A stretch of 64,000 nt of DNA from Nocardia alba NBRC 108234. GTDB taxonomy: Bacteria; Actinomycetota; Actinomycetes; Mycobacteriales; Mycobacteriaceae. Both the position numbers and the translations under genes were made by a program. The stretch is from contig NZ_BDAX01000039.1 in NCBI RefSeq assembly GCF_001612665.1, forward strand, positions 1 to 64,000. Direction: 5' to 3'. Below, piece by piece: positions 17,203-24,334 of the stretch (the stretch's first letter is position 1; every line of letters starts with the position of its first letter). The notes beneath the pieces are model-generated. The model was not told the origin of the DNA and searched no databases. It saw only the letters and a program-made list of their open reading frames with translations.

Positions 17203-18152
17203 GCCGTGATCCGATCACGACCGGTGAGCGCGAGGAATGCGTCGTCGAGCGTGGTGACGCGGGCACCGATATCGCGGACGGCGATGCCCGCGGCGTCGAG
17301 CGCGCGCAGGACCGGCAGCAGGCCGGGAGCTTCGCCGGAGAACATGAACGACAATCCGATCGGCGAATGCTGTTGGTCCGGTCGGGGATCCGTCGGTGAG
17401 CCGCCGAATCCGTCGAGCACCGACAGCACTTCGTGGTATCGGAGTGGATCGTCGATCACGACGTCGAGACCGGCGGGTACGGTCGCCAGAATCTGTTCCG
17501 GTGTGCCGGCCGCGATCACCCGACCCGATTGCAGGATGGTGATGGCGTCAGCCAGGCGCTGCGCCTCGTCGAGATACTGGGTGGTGAGCAGCACCGTGGT
17601 GCCTTCGGCGACGAAATCCCGGACGTAGCCGTAGATCTCGTTGCGGCTGTGCGGGTCGAGACCGGTTGTGGGCTCGTCCAGAAACAGGACCGCGGGACGC
17701 ACGATCATGCCCGCGATGATGTCGAGCCTGCGGCGCATGCCGCCGGAATAGGTGCTGACCACGCGATCGGCTGCCTCGGCCAGTTCGAATCGGTCGAGCA
17801 GCTCGTTCGCGTGCTTGCGCGCCTTCGCGGCGTGGAAGCCGTTGAGGCGGGCGAGCATCACGAGATTCTGACGTCCGGTCAGGCGCGGGTCGACGGCGTG
17901 GAACTGGCCGACCAAGCCGAGTTGTCGCTTCGCGTCGTTCGCTTGACGGACGGTGTCGAATCCCCGGATCGCGGCGCGGCCCGAGGTGGGGCTCGACAGG
18001 GTCGCCAGCATGCGCACAGTGGTGGTCTTGCCCGAGCCGTTCGGGCCGAGCAGCGCGTGTACCTGGCCGGGGGGTACCTGCAGGTCTACGTGGTCGACGA
18101 CGGTGTTCTTGCCGTAGGTCTTGGTCAGTGCGGCCGATTCGATGGCGTGCAC
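17199..18152 (-). CDS. DrrA-type ABC exporter ATP-binding protein
   Basis: ATPase (317 aa) of the daunorubicin-resistance DrrA family. Walker A GPNGSGKTT is near residue 38, signature YSGGMRRRLDI near 137, Walker B VLFLDEPTTGLD near 157; the extra C-terminal ~90-residue domain is typical of DrrA. GTG at 18152 is preceded by GGAGGGAG, so it is preferred over a longer frame reaching 18200. Divergent from a TetR gene with operator-like repeats between them. Confidence 0.85.
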   Translation of the reverse strand: MHAIESAALTKTYGKNTVVDHVDLQVPPGQVHALLGPNGSGKTTTVRMLATLSSPTSGRAAIRGFDTVRQANDAKRQLGLVGQFHAVDPRLTGRQNLVMLARLNGFHAAKARKHANELLDRFELAEAADRVVSTYSGGMRRRLDIIAGMIVRPAVLFLDEPTTGLDPHSRNEIYGYVRDFVAEGTTVLLTTQYLDEAQRLADAITILQSGRVIAAGTPEQILATVPAGLDVVIDDPLRYHEVLSVLDGFGGSPTDPRPDQQHSPIGLSFMFSGEAPGLLPVLRALDAAGIAVRDIGARVTTLDDAFLALTGRDRITA

Positions 18153-18171
18153 GGCGATCTCCCTCCATTGG

Positions 18172-18219
18172 GAACAGTGTTCGCAATGGAGGATACGCAT
18201 CTGCTAACAGTGTTCGCAA
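18172..18219. promoter_or_regulatory. twin operator-like repeats between exporter and tetR
   Basis: GAACAGTGTTCGCAA (18172-18186) and TAACAGTGTTCGCAA (18205-18219) are direct copies 33 bp apart, about three helical turns. Each contains a palindromic core (GAACA-G-TGTTC in the first; AACA-G-TGTT in both). They fill the divergent region and lie just before the tetR -10. Best read as binding sites for the adjacent TetR controlling both transcripts. Confidence 0.6.
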
Positions 18220-18220
18220 C

Positions 18221-18226
18221 TATTGT
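18221..18226 (+). promoter_or_regulatory. -10 hexamer of tetR
   Basis: TATTGT follows directly after the second operator-like repeat and lies eight bases before the ATG at 18235. Confidence 0.4.
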
Positions 18227-18234
18227 TCTGCGGC

Positions 18235-18912
18235 ATGCTGGCAGGTATGACGAAGACCGGAGCCTCGCTGTGGTCGCGCGCCGCGGCGCCACGGCCGGGA
18301 CCGCGCCCGGCGTACACGCTCGATCAGCTCGCCGACGCCTGTGTGCGGCGGGCCGATGCCGGCGGATTGCGCGCGGTCTCGATGCGCGGCGTGGCCGACG
18401 AACTCGGCACCGCCGCCGCGTCGTTGTATCGCTACGTCGACGGGAAGGACGACCTGATCGCGCTGATGGTGGACCGTGTCGCCGGCGAGTACGACTACCC
18501 GGAGCCGACCGGTGATGTGCGCACCGACGTGCTCACGCTGGCCGGACAATCCCGCACGCTGAACCGCCGGCACTCCTGGCTGGTGCAGGCCAAGCCGTCC
18601 GCCATGGGCCCGAACTCGGTGCGTTACCTCGATCGGATGGTCGGCGCGCTCGCACCGGCGGGGCTCGATGCGGGTGCGACCATGATGGGCGTGGCGATGC
18701 TGTCGGGCTGGGGTGCGAATTTCGGCGCGCAGGAAGCGGCGGGGCTGACGACCGGTGGCCTCGGTGCCGATCTCGCGTCGATGACCGGCGACTACCCGAA
18801 TCTGCTCGCGCTGTTCGGTGCGGCGCCGACCGGGGAAGCACCGCCTGACAACGACGCGGTGTTCGCCGCGGGTATCGACGCGCTGCTGCTCGGAATTCTG
18901 CCTCGCGCGTGA
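18235..18912 (+). CDS. TetR-family regulator of the DrrAB-type exporter
   Basis: TetR repressor (225 aa, or 221 from an ATG at 18247). The helix-turn-helix covers roughly residues 25-70 (GLRAVSMRGVADELGTAAAS followed by LYRYVDGKDDL). The C-terminal ligand domain resembles the TetR_C group that regulates drug exporters. It is divergent from drrA-like/drrB-like genes and probably represses them and itself through the two repeats in between; the inducer is unknown. Confidence 0.8.
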   Translation: MLAGMTKTGASLWSRAAAPRPGPRPAYTLDQLADACVRRADAGGLRAVSMRGVADELGTAAASLYRYVDGKDDLIALMVDRVAGEYDYPEPTGDVRTDVLTLAGQSRTLNRRHSWLVQAKPSAMGPNSVRYLDRMVGALAPAGLDAGATMMGVAMLSGWGANFGAQEAAGLTTGGLGADLASMTGDYPNLLALFGAAPTGEAPPDNDAVFAAGIDALLLGILPRA

Positions 18913-18931
18913 AGGGTGAGCCGTGGGCGGT

Positions 18932-19429
18932 CTAGCTCGGCGAGGTAGTTCTCGTCAGCACCACCAGCGGTAGCGGCTTGTCGACCTTGGCCTGGTATTC
19001 GGCCAGCAAGGAGTTCTCCGCCAGTGCCCATGCCGCGAACTCGACGTAGCGCTCGCCGGTGAGTACGTCGGCCGTCGCCGCGAACTTCTCGCCGCCCAGT
19101 TCGATCGTCACCCGGGGGTCGGCCTTGGCATTGTGATACCAGGCCGGGTACCGATCCTCGATGAACGAGCTCACGTACATCAGGTCACCGCGATACAGCG
19201 CGCCGAGTGGAACCACATGCGGCTTACCGCTTTTGGCGCCCGTCGTCGTCAGCAACAGCAGGGTGGCACCCGCGTAGTCGCCCCCGACGCGACCCTGGTT
19301 CTCCCGGAACTCCGTGATCACCCCGTCGTTCCAGCCCGCCATCTCCTCCTCGGAGAACTCCTTGTTCCAGGGAGCATCCGGGTCGTCGTAGGAGGTGGTC
19401 TGCTTCGCGCCCGTCGCGTCGTTGTCCAT
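18932..19429 (-). CDS. Ddn-like F420-dependent nitroreductase-family protein
   Basis: Protein of 165 aa from the deazaflavin (F420)-dependent nitroreductase family (PF04075). Seen: LLLLTTTGAKSGKPHVVPLG near residues 55-75, then YVSSF and PAWYHNAKADPRVTIELGG, the family's cofactor-binding strand order. Such enzymes reduce quinones or nitro compounds with F420H2 at the membrane. The ATG at 19429 is preferred; a longer frame to 19483 lacks family similarity. Stands alone, convergent with tetR. Confidence 0.8.
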   Translation of the reverse strand: MDNDATGAKQTTSYDDPDAPWNKEFSEEEMAGWNDGVITEFRENQGRVGGDYAGATLLLLTTTGAKSGKPHVVPLGALYRGDLMYVSSFIEDRYPAWYHNAKADPRVTIELGGEKFAATADVLTGERYVEFAAWALAENSLLAEYQAKVDKPLPLVVLTRTTSPS

Positions 19430-19529
19430 GCTCGCAGTGTGGCACCGGCCACCGACAACTTTCGGCCGTCGACCGACTGTCACCGCTACGTGGTCTGTAC
19501 GGTGATCCGGCGCGGTGTGTGCACTTCGG

Positions 19530-20246
19530 TCAGGTCGGGGGACGGAAGGCGGCGAACTCGTCGGTTACTCGCAGGCCTGAGTCGGTGAAGCGGTAGAGCG
19601 CCGCGGGACGGCCGCCTGCCCGGCCGGACGGGGCGGTGTCGCCGGTGGGGGTGATCACCTTGCGGCGGGTGAGGACTCGCTGGAGATTGGTGGTGTCCAC
19701 GTCATATCCGAGTGCGGCGCAATAGATTTCGCGCAGGGTCGACATGGTGAAAGTGTCGGGGGCCAGGGCGTAGGCGATGTTGGTGTAGGAGAGTTTGGCG
19801 GCCAGGCGGGTGCGGGCGTGGTCGACGACGGTGCGATGGTCGAAGGACATGTCGGGCAGGTTCGAGACCGGGTGCCAGGTGGTGTCGGGCGGGAGTTCGG
19901 GTTCGGTGGTGAGGGGGACCAGGCCGAGATAGGCCGAGGCGATGCGGCGCGGGGCGGGGACGCGGTCGGGATCGCTGAACACCGACACCTGCTCGAGGTG
20001 GTGCAGATCGCGCACGTCGACCTTCTCGGCGAGTTGGCGCCGGGCGGAGGTGTCGAGGTCCTCACCGTCGCGCAGGCGGCCGCCGGGTAGTGACCAGGTG
20101 CCTTTCTGCGGATCGAGCGCGCGTTCCCACAGCAGAACCGCCAATTCCGGGTGCTTGGCGCCTCTACCTGCGGAAATGCTCGAGGGGAAGCGGCGAACCT
20201 GGAACACCGCGGTGAGCGATTCGTGGATGGTGTTACTATGGGGCAC
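19530..20246 (-). CDS. nrtR: NrtR, Nudix-related repressor of NAD synthesis
   Basis: Regulator (238 aa) built from an N-terminal Nudix-like domain (~1-145) and a C-terminal winged helix (~150-238). The Nudix box is degenerate: GRLRDGE is kept but the REUxEE core reads RQLAEK, so hydrolysis is doubtful and the domain likely senses an NAD-related ligand such as ADP-ribose. It is divergent from nadABC with a perfect palindrome in between, as known for NrtR in mycobacteria (Rv1593c position). GTG at 20246 directly abuts the palindrome and is placed for a leaderless transcript. Confidence 0.85.
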   Translation of the reverse strand: MPHSNTIHESLTAVFQVRRFPSSISAGRGAKHPELAVLLWERALDPQKGTWSLPGGRLRDGEDLDTSARRQLAEKVDVRDLHHLEQVSVFSDPDRVPAPRRIASAYLGLVPLTTEPELPPDTTWHPVSNLPDMSFDHRTVVDHARTRLAAKLSYTNIAYALAPDTFTMSTLREIYCAALGYDVDTTNLQRVLTRRKVITPTGDTAPSGRAGGRPAALYRFTDSGLRVTDEFAAFRPPT

Positions 20247-20269
20247 GTTTTCGATTGTAAGTCGAAAAC
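20234..20269. promoter_or_regulatory. NrtR operator and divergent nrtR/nadA promoters
   Basis: A perfect palindrome spans 20247-20269: GTTTTCGA, seven bases, TCGAAAAC. On the minus strand its centre contains TACAAT (20253-20258), a consensus -10 seven bases before the nrtR GTG. On the plus strand TACTAT (20234-20239) would start nadA transcription near 20246, so the palindrome begins right at that start point. One bound NrtR would therefore cover the nrtR promoter and block nadA initiation. Confidence 0.75.
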
Positions 20270-20324
20270 CTGGTTTGGTGCGAATCGCGGCGATGGAGCC
20301 GCTCGCACGATGAAGGGAGCCACC

Positions 20325-21362
20325 ATGGCGACGACGACTGCACAGCGGACGCTGATGGATTCGGTCTTCGACGGACCCACCGGTTACGCGGGTGTCGAGG
20401 CGACGCCGGAATGGGCGCAGGAGGTGCGCCGGCTGGCGCGCGAACGCAATGCGACCATCCTCGCGCACAACTATCAGCTGCCCGAGATCCAGGACGTGGC
20501 CGACCACGTCGGCGACTCGCTGGCACTGTCGCGCATCGCGGCCGAGGCCGAAGAAGGCACCATCGTGTTCTGCGGCGTGCACTTCATGGCGGAGACGGCC
20601 AAGATCCTCAGCCCGGCCAAGACCGTCCTCATTCCCGACCAGCGCGCCGGCTGCTCGCTGGCCGACTCGATCTCCGCCGACGAACTGCGCGCCTGGAAGG
20701 CCGAGCACCCCGGCGCGATGGTGGTGTCGTATGTGAACACCACCGCCGAGGTGAAGGCGCTCACCGACATCTGCTGCACCTCCTCCAACGCCGTCGACGT
20801 GGTCGAATCGATCGATCCCGACCGCGAGGTGCTGTTCCTGCCGGACCAGTTCCTCGGCGCGCACGTCAAGCGGGAGACCGGGCGCGAGAACATGCACATC
20901 TGGGCGGGCGAGTGCCACGTCCACGCGGGCATCAACGGCGACGAGCTCACCGAGCAGGCCCGCACCCACCCCGACGCCGAATTGTTCGTGCACCCGGAGT
21001 GCGGTTGCGCCACCTCGGCGCTGTATCTGGCGGGCGAGGGCGCGTTCCCGGCCGAGCGTGTGCACATCCTGTCGACCGGCGGGATGATCGACGCGGCCAA
21101 GGCGTCGCACTCCAACCAGGTACTGGTGGCGACCGAGATCGGTATGCTGCACCAGCTGCGCAAGGCGGCGCCCGGGATCGATTTCCAGGCCGTCAACGAT
21201 CGCGCGTCGTGCAAGTACATGAAGATGATCACCCCGGCCGCGCTGCTGCGCTGCCTGGTCGAAGGCGCCGACGAGGTGCACGTCGACCTGGCGATGGCCG
21301 AGGCCGGTCGCGCCTCCGTGCAGCGGATGATCGCCATCGGTAACTCCGGCGGTGGCGAGTGA
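20325..21362 (+). CDS. nadA: quinolinate synthase
   Basis: Iron-sulfur enzyme (345 aa) condensing iminoaspartate with dihydroxyacetone phosphate to quinolinate, in de novo NAD synthesis. Probable [4Fe-4S] ligands are C110 (RAGCSLAD), C197 (WAGECHVH) and C296 (ASCKYMKM); the substrate-site ILAHNYQ is near residue 45. ATG at 20325 has GAAGGGAG upstream and gives a leader of about 78 bases from the predicted start. First gene of nadABC. Confidence 0.93.
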   Translation: MATTTAQRTLMDSVFDGPTGYAGVEATPEWAQEVRRLARERNATILAHNYQLPEIQDVADHVGDSLALSRIAAEAEEGTIVFCGVHFMAETAKILSPAKTVLIPDQRAGCSLADSISADELRAWKAEHPGAMVVSYVNTTAEVKALTDICCTSSNAVDVVESIDPDREVLFLPDQFLGAHVKRETGRENMHIWAGECHVHAGINGDELTEQARTHPDAELFVHPECGCATSALYLAGEGAFPAERVHILSTGGMIDAAKASHSNQVLVATEIGMLHQLRKAAPGIDFQAVNDRASCKYMKMITPAALLRCLVEGADEVHVDLAMAEAGRASVQRMIAIGNSGGGE

Positions 21363-21393
21363 CCGGCACCGTGCGACCGAATCGGTAACGACG

Positions 21394-23004
21394 ATGACGG
21401 TTCCTGTTTCCTGGGAGGCCGAGGTCGACCTGGTCGTCATCGGCGGTGGCGTCGCCGGACTCACGGCGGCTCGCACGGCCTCGTTGCGTGGGCTGCGGGT
21501 GCTCATCCTCAGCAAGGGCGGTCCGACCGATACGTCGACCCAGTATGCGCAGGGCGGCATCGCGGTCGTCGCACCGCTCGGTGATTCGGTCGACTCGCAC
21601 GTGCACGACACGGTCGAAGCGGGCGCGGGGTTGTGCGAGGTCGACGCGGTGCGGTCGATCGTCGAGGGTGGACAGGCGGCGGTAGCAGCGCTGACCGACC
21701 TCGGCGCCGTGTTCGACCTCGGCCGGGACGGGCAGATCTCGCGTACCCGCGAGGGCGGGCACAGCACGCGTCGCATCATCCACGCCGGTGGGGACGCGAC
21801 GGGCGCCGAGGTGCAGCGCGCGCTCAACGCGGCGGGGTTGCCCGTATTGTTCGGCGCCGCCGCGCTGCGCGTGGTGACCGGCGCCGAGGGTGTGCGGGGT
21901 GTGATCGCGGTGTCGGACAACGGGTTCGGCGTGGTGCACACACCCGCTGTGCTGTTGGCGACCGGTGGTCTCGGGCAGCTCTACGCGCTGAGTACGAATC
22001 CGCCGGGGGCGACCGGGGACGGCGTGGCGCTGGCGTTGTGGGCCGGTGCCGCGGTGGCCGATCTCGAATTCGTGCAGTTCCATCCGACGGTGTTGTACAC
22101 CCCCGGCGGGGTCGGCAGGCGACCGTTGATCAGCGAGGCGGTGCGCGGCGAAGGCGCGATCCTCGTCGACTCCGAGGGGACCTCGGTGACGGCGGGGCAC
22201 CCACGTGGTGACCTGGCGCCTCGTGATGTGGTGTCGCGGGCGATCGCGGAGCGGATGCGCGCGCTGGGAACCGACCATGTCTTCCTCGACGCGCGCGCCA
22301 TCGAAGGGTTCGCCCAGCGGTTCCCCACGATCACCGCCTCGTGCCTGGCCGCGGGCATCGATCCCGCGGCACAGCTGATTCCGGTCGCGCCCGCCGCGCA
22401 CTACCAGTGCGGTGGTGTTCTCACCGACACGCACGGGCGGACCGGTGTCGCCGGGCTCTACGCGGCGGGCGAGGTCGCCAGGACCGGGCTGCACGGCGCC
22501 AATCGCTTGGCGTCCAACAGCTTGCTCGAAGGGCTCGTGGTCGGGGAGCGGGCCGGGGCGGCGGCTGCCGAGCGGGTCGGGGTTCGCGCTCGGGTCGAGG
22601 AGATCCCCTCGTGGACAGTGGAATTCGCGGAGCGATCGGTGGTGCAGCAGGCGATGACCGCGCACGCCTCCGTCGTGCGAGACGGCGCCGGACTCGCGAC
22701 GGCGCGCAGGCGGATCGACGGGGCGATGTCGGCGGTGTCGTTGCTCGACTCGGCGACCGCCGACGCACCCGCCGCGGCGCGGCATTTGCGGCGCATCGAG
22801 GACGCGTCGCTCACGCTGACCGCGCGGGCGCTACTCGGCGCGGCGTCGGCGCGGACCGAGAGCCGCGGTTGTCACACGCGTTCGGAGTCGCCGGGCGTGA
22901 TCGAGGACCAGCGGCACAGTACGGCGGTTCGGCTCCGGCCCGACGGCGCCCTCGAACTGTCCGCCCTGCCCGCGCGGTGCGCGGTGCCCCTCGGCGTGCG
23001 TTGA
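21394..23004 (+). CDS. nadB: L-aspartate oxidase
   Basis: FAD flavoprotein (536 aa) oxidising L-aspartate to iminoaspartate for NadA. The dinucleotide-binding GGGVAGLTAA lies near residue 14, TQYAQGGIAV near 53, and the conserved LHGANRLASNSLLEGLV near 370. The ATG at 21394 matches the family N terminus; a GTG at 21352 overlapping the nadA end is an alternative. Gap to nadA is 31 bp, so co-transcription is likely. Confidence 0.92.
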   Translation: MTVPVSWEAEVDLVVIGGGVAGLTAARTASLRGLRVLILSKGGPTDTSTQYAQGGIAVVAPLGDSVDSHVHDTVEAGAGLCEVDAVRSIVEGGQAAVAALTDLGAVFDLGRDGQISRTREGGHSTRRIIHAGGDATGAEVQRALNAAGLPVLFGAAALRVVTGAEGVRGVIAVSDNGFGVVHTPAVLLATGGLGQLYALSTNPPGATGDGVALALWAGAAVADLEFVQFHPTVLYTPGGVGRRPLISEAVRGEGAILVDSEGTSVTAGHPRGDLAPRDVVSRAIAERMRALGTDHVFLDARAIEGFAQRFPTITASCLAAGIDPAAQLIPVAPAAHYQCGGVLTDTHGRTGVAGLYAAGEVARTGLHGANRLASNSLLEGLVVGERAGAAAAERVGVRARVEEIPSWTVEFAERSVVQQAMTAHASVVRDGAGLATARRRIDGAMSAVSLLDSATADAPAAARHLRRIEDASLTLTARALLGAASARTESRGCHTRSESPGVIEDQRHSTAVRLRPDGALELSALPARCAVPLGVR

Positions 23005-23143
23005 CCGGCGACCTTCCCCGCCGAGCTCGCGCACGCGGGGCCGGTCGCACCCGGAAATCGCAGTAGCAATGCCGGTGGAGCGGTGACCCGCTCCATCGAA
23101 TCGACCACGGCGCACTGTGCGCCCGAGAACAAGGAGTGCGGTG
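23005..23143 (+). other. nadB-nadC spacer with two hairpins
   Basis: This 139-base gap inside the nad cluster holds two inverted repeats: CCCCGC/GCGGGG (23016-23040) and a perfect 8-bp hairpin TGGAGCGG/CCGCTCCA with a 4-base loop (23076-23095). Neither has a T run. They could stabilise or partially terminate the nadAB transcript; no clear nadC -10 was found. Confidence 0.4.
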
Positions 23144-24004
23144 ATGGCACTTGACGCCACCCTGGACCGTGATGAACTACTGACGCTGATCCGCAACGCC
23201 CTCGACGAGGACCTGCGCTACGGGCCCGACGTCACCACGATCGCCACGGTGGCCGAAGACGCGGTGAGCAAAGCATCGATCGTCTCCCGCCAGCACGGCA
23301 CCCTCGCCGGACTGGACGTGGGGCTGCTCGTGCTCGACGAGGTGCTCGGCGCGGGCACCTACGAGATCACCGCGCGGGTCGCCGACGGCGCCCGGGTGGA
23401 GCCGGGGACCTCGGTGCTGAGCATCGTCGCCCCCACCCGCGGCCTGCTCACGGCCGAACGGACCATGCTCAACCTGGTCTGCCACCTGTCCGGTATCGCC
23501 ACCGCCACCGCCGCCTGGGTCGACGCCGTCGCGGGCACCGGGTGCGAGATCCGCGACAGCCGCAAGACGCTGCCCGGCCTGCGCGCCCTGCAGAAGTACG
23601 CGGTCCGCGTCGGCGGCGGCGTCAACCACCGCATGGGCCTCGGCGATGCCGCCCTCATCAAGGACAACCACGTCGTGGCCGCGGGGTCGGTCGTGAACGC
23701 CCTGCGCGCCGTCCGCGCGCTGGCACCGGACATCGCCTGTGAGGTCGAGGTCGACAGCCTCGAACAACTCGACGCGGTCCTGGCCGAGAACGTCGAGCTC
23801 GTCCTGCTGGACAACTTCCCGCTCTGGCAGACCCAGGCCGCCGTCCAACGCCGCGCCGCGACGGCCCCCGCCACGAAACTCGAGTCCTCCGGTGGACTGT
23901 CCCTCGAACAGGCCGCCGAATACGCGAGCACCGGCGTCGACTACCTCGCCATCGGCGCGCTCACCCATTCGGTCCGCGTACTCGATCTGGGCCTGGACAT
24001 GTGA
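23144..24004 (+). CDS. nadC: nicotinate-nucleotide pyrophosphorylase (quinolinate phosphoribosyltransferase)
   Basis: Enzyme (286 aa) converting quinolinate and PRPP to nicotinate mononucleotide. Seen: RDSRKTLPGLRALQKYAVRV near residue 138-157, GGGVNHRMGL right after, and KDNH; these are QPRTase active-site segments. The C-terminal ESSGGLSLEQAAEYASTGVD strand completes the barrel. The ATG at 23144 follows an AAGGAG ribosome site; upstream frame to 23117 is not conserved. Confidence 0.93.
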   Translation: MALDATLDRDELLTLIRNALDEDLRYGPDVTTIATVAEDAVSKASIVSRQHGTLAGLDVGLLVLDEVLGAGTYEITARVADGARVEPGTSVLSIVAPTRGLLTAERTMLNLVCHLSGIATATAAWVDAVAGTGCEIRDSRKTLPGLRALQKYAVRVGGGVNHRMGLGDAALIKDNHVVAAGSVVNALRAVRALAPDIACEVEVDSLEQLDAVLAENVELVLLDNFPLWQTQAAVQRRAATAPATKLESSGGLSLEQAAEYASTGVDYLAIGALTHSVRVLDLGLDM

Positions 24005-24041
24005 GGTCGGGTGGCAGGGACCCGGAGATCGGAGACATGCG

Positions 24042-24085
24042 CGAAGCCCGCACGCCGAGGATGAGGGCTCGGCATGCGGGCTTCG
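24042..24085. terminator. bidirectional hairpin terminator between nadC and the peptide ORF
   Basis: A 44-base hairpin: perfect 11-bp outer arms CGAAGCCCGCA/TGCGGGCTTCG, one mismatch, then 6-bp inner arms GCCGAG/CTCGGC around an 8-base loop. It lies 38 bases after the nadC stop and 13 bases after the minus-strand peptide stop, so it can serve both. No T tract follows, as usual in high-GC actinobacteria. Confidence 0.65.
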
Positions 24086-24098
24086 TGGTGAGGATTCC

Positions 24099-24185
24099 TC
24101 AGAGACCCAGGTTGATGGCGACACTCAAGAAGTCGCCGCCGAATGCGTAGAAGTTGTTGAACAGCTGAGTGAATCCTTCGAGCAT
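24099..24185 (-). CDS. candidate 28-residue amphipathic peptide
   Basis: Not in a recognised family. The peptide begins MLEGFTQLFNNFYAFGG and ends AINLGL: seven Phe/Tyr in 28 residues, two acidic and no basic residues. Hydrophobic positions 2, 5, 8-9, 12-13, 15, 19-20, 23-24 and 26 follow helical spacing, so an amphipathic helix is likely. AGGA lies nine bases before the ATG and a strong hairpin follows the stop. It is 150 bp downstream of the nSTAND-WD40 gene on the same strand. In size and style it recalls tiny corynebacterial PorA/PorH cell-wall channel peptides, but that is only a resemblance. Confidence 0.4.
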   Translation of the reverse strand: MLEGFTQLFNNFYAFGGDFLSVAINLGL

Positions 24186-24334
24186 GATGGGTGATCCTGT
24201 CGTTCGGTGTTCCGGTGGAGATGCGCTCCGTTCGGCGCAACACAACAGTGGCATCCCCGGTCCATCCGGTGTCTGTTCCGAATCAGCATTTCAGCAGCTA
24301 GATGGCCGAAAATCGACCTTCCGTTCCGGACGGA
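24186..24334 (-). other. 149-base region between the nSTAND gene and peptide ORF
   Basis: No consensus TANNNT hexamer is visible on the minus strand here; CACTGT is the nearest match. The peptide may therefore be expressed as the tail of the nSTAND transcript. Confidence 0.3.

Noticed and set aside
19530..21941. nrtR frame continuing upstream for more than 500 codons
   Set aside because: The extension runs antisense to nadA and nadB; the leaderless GTG at 20246 and the palindrome mark the real start.
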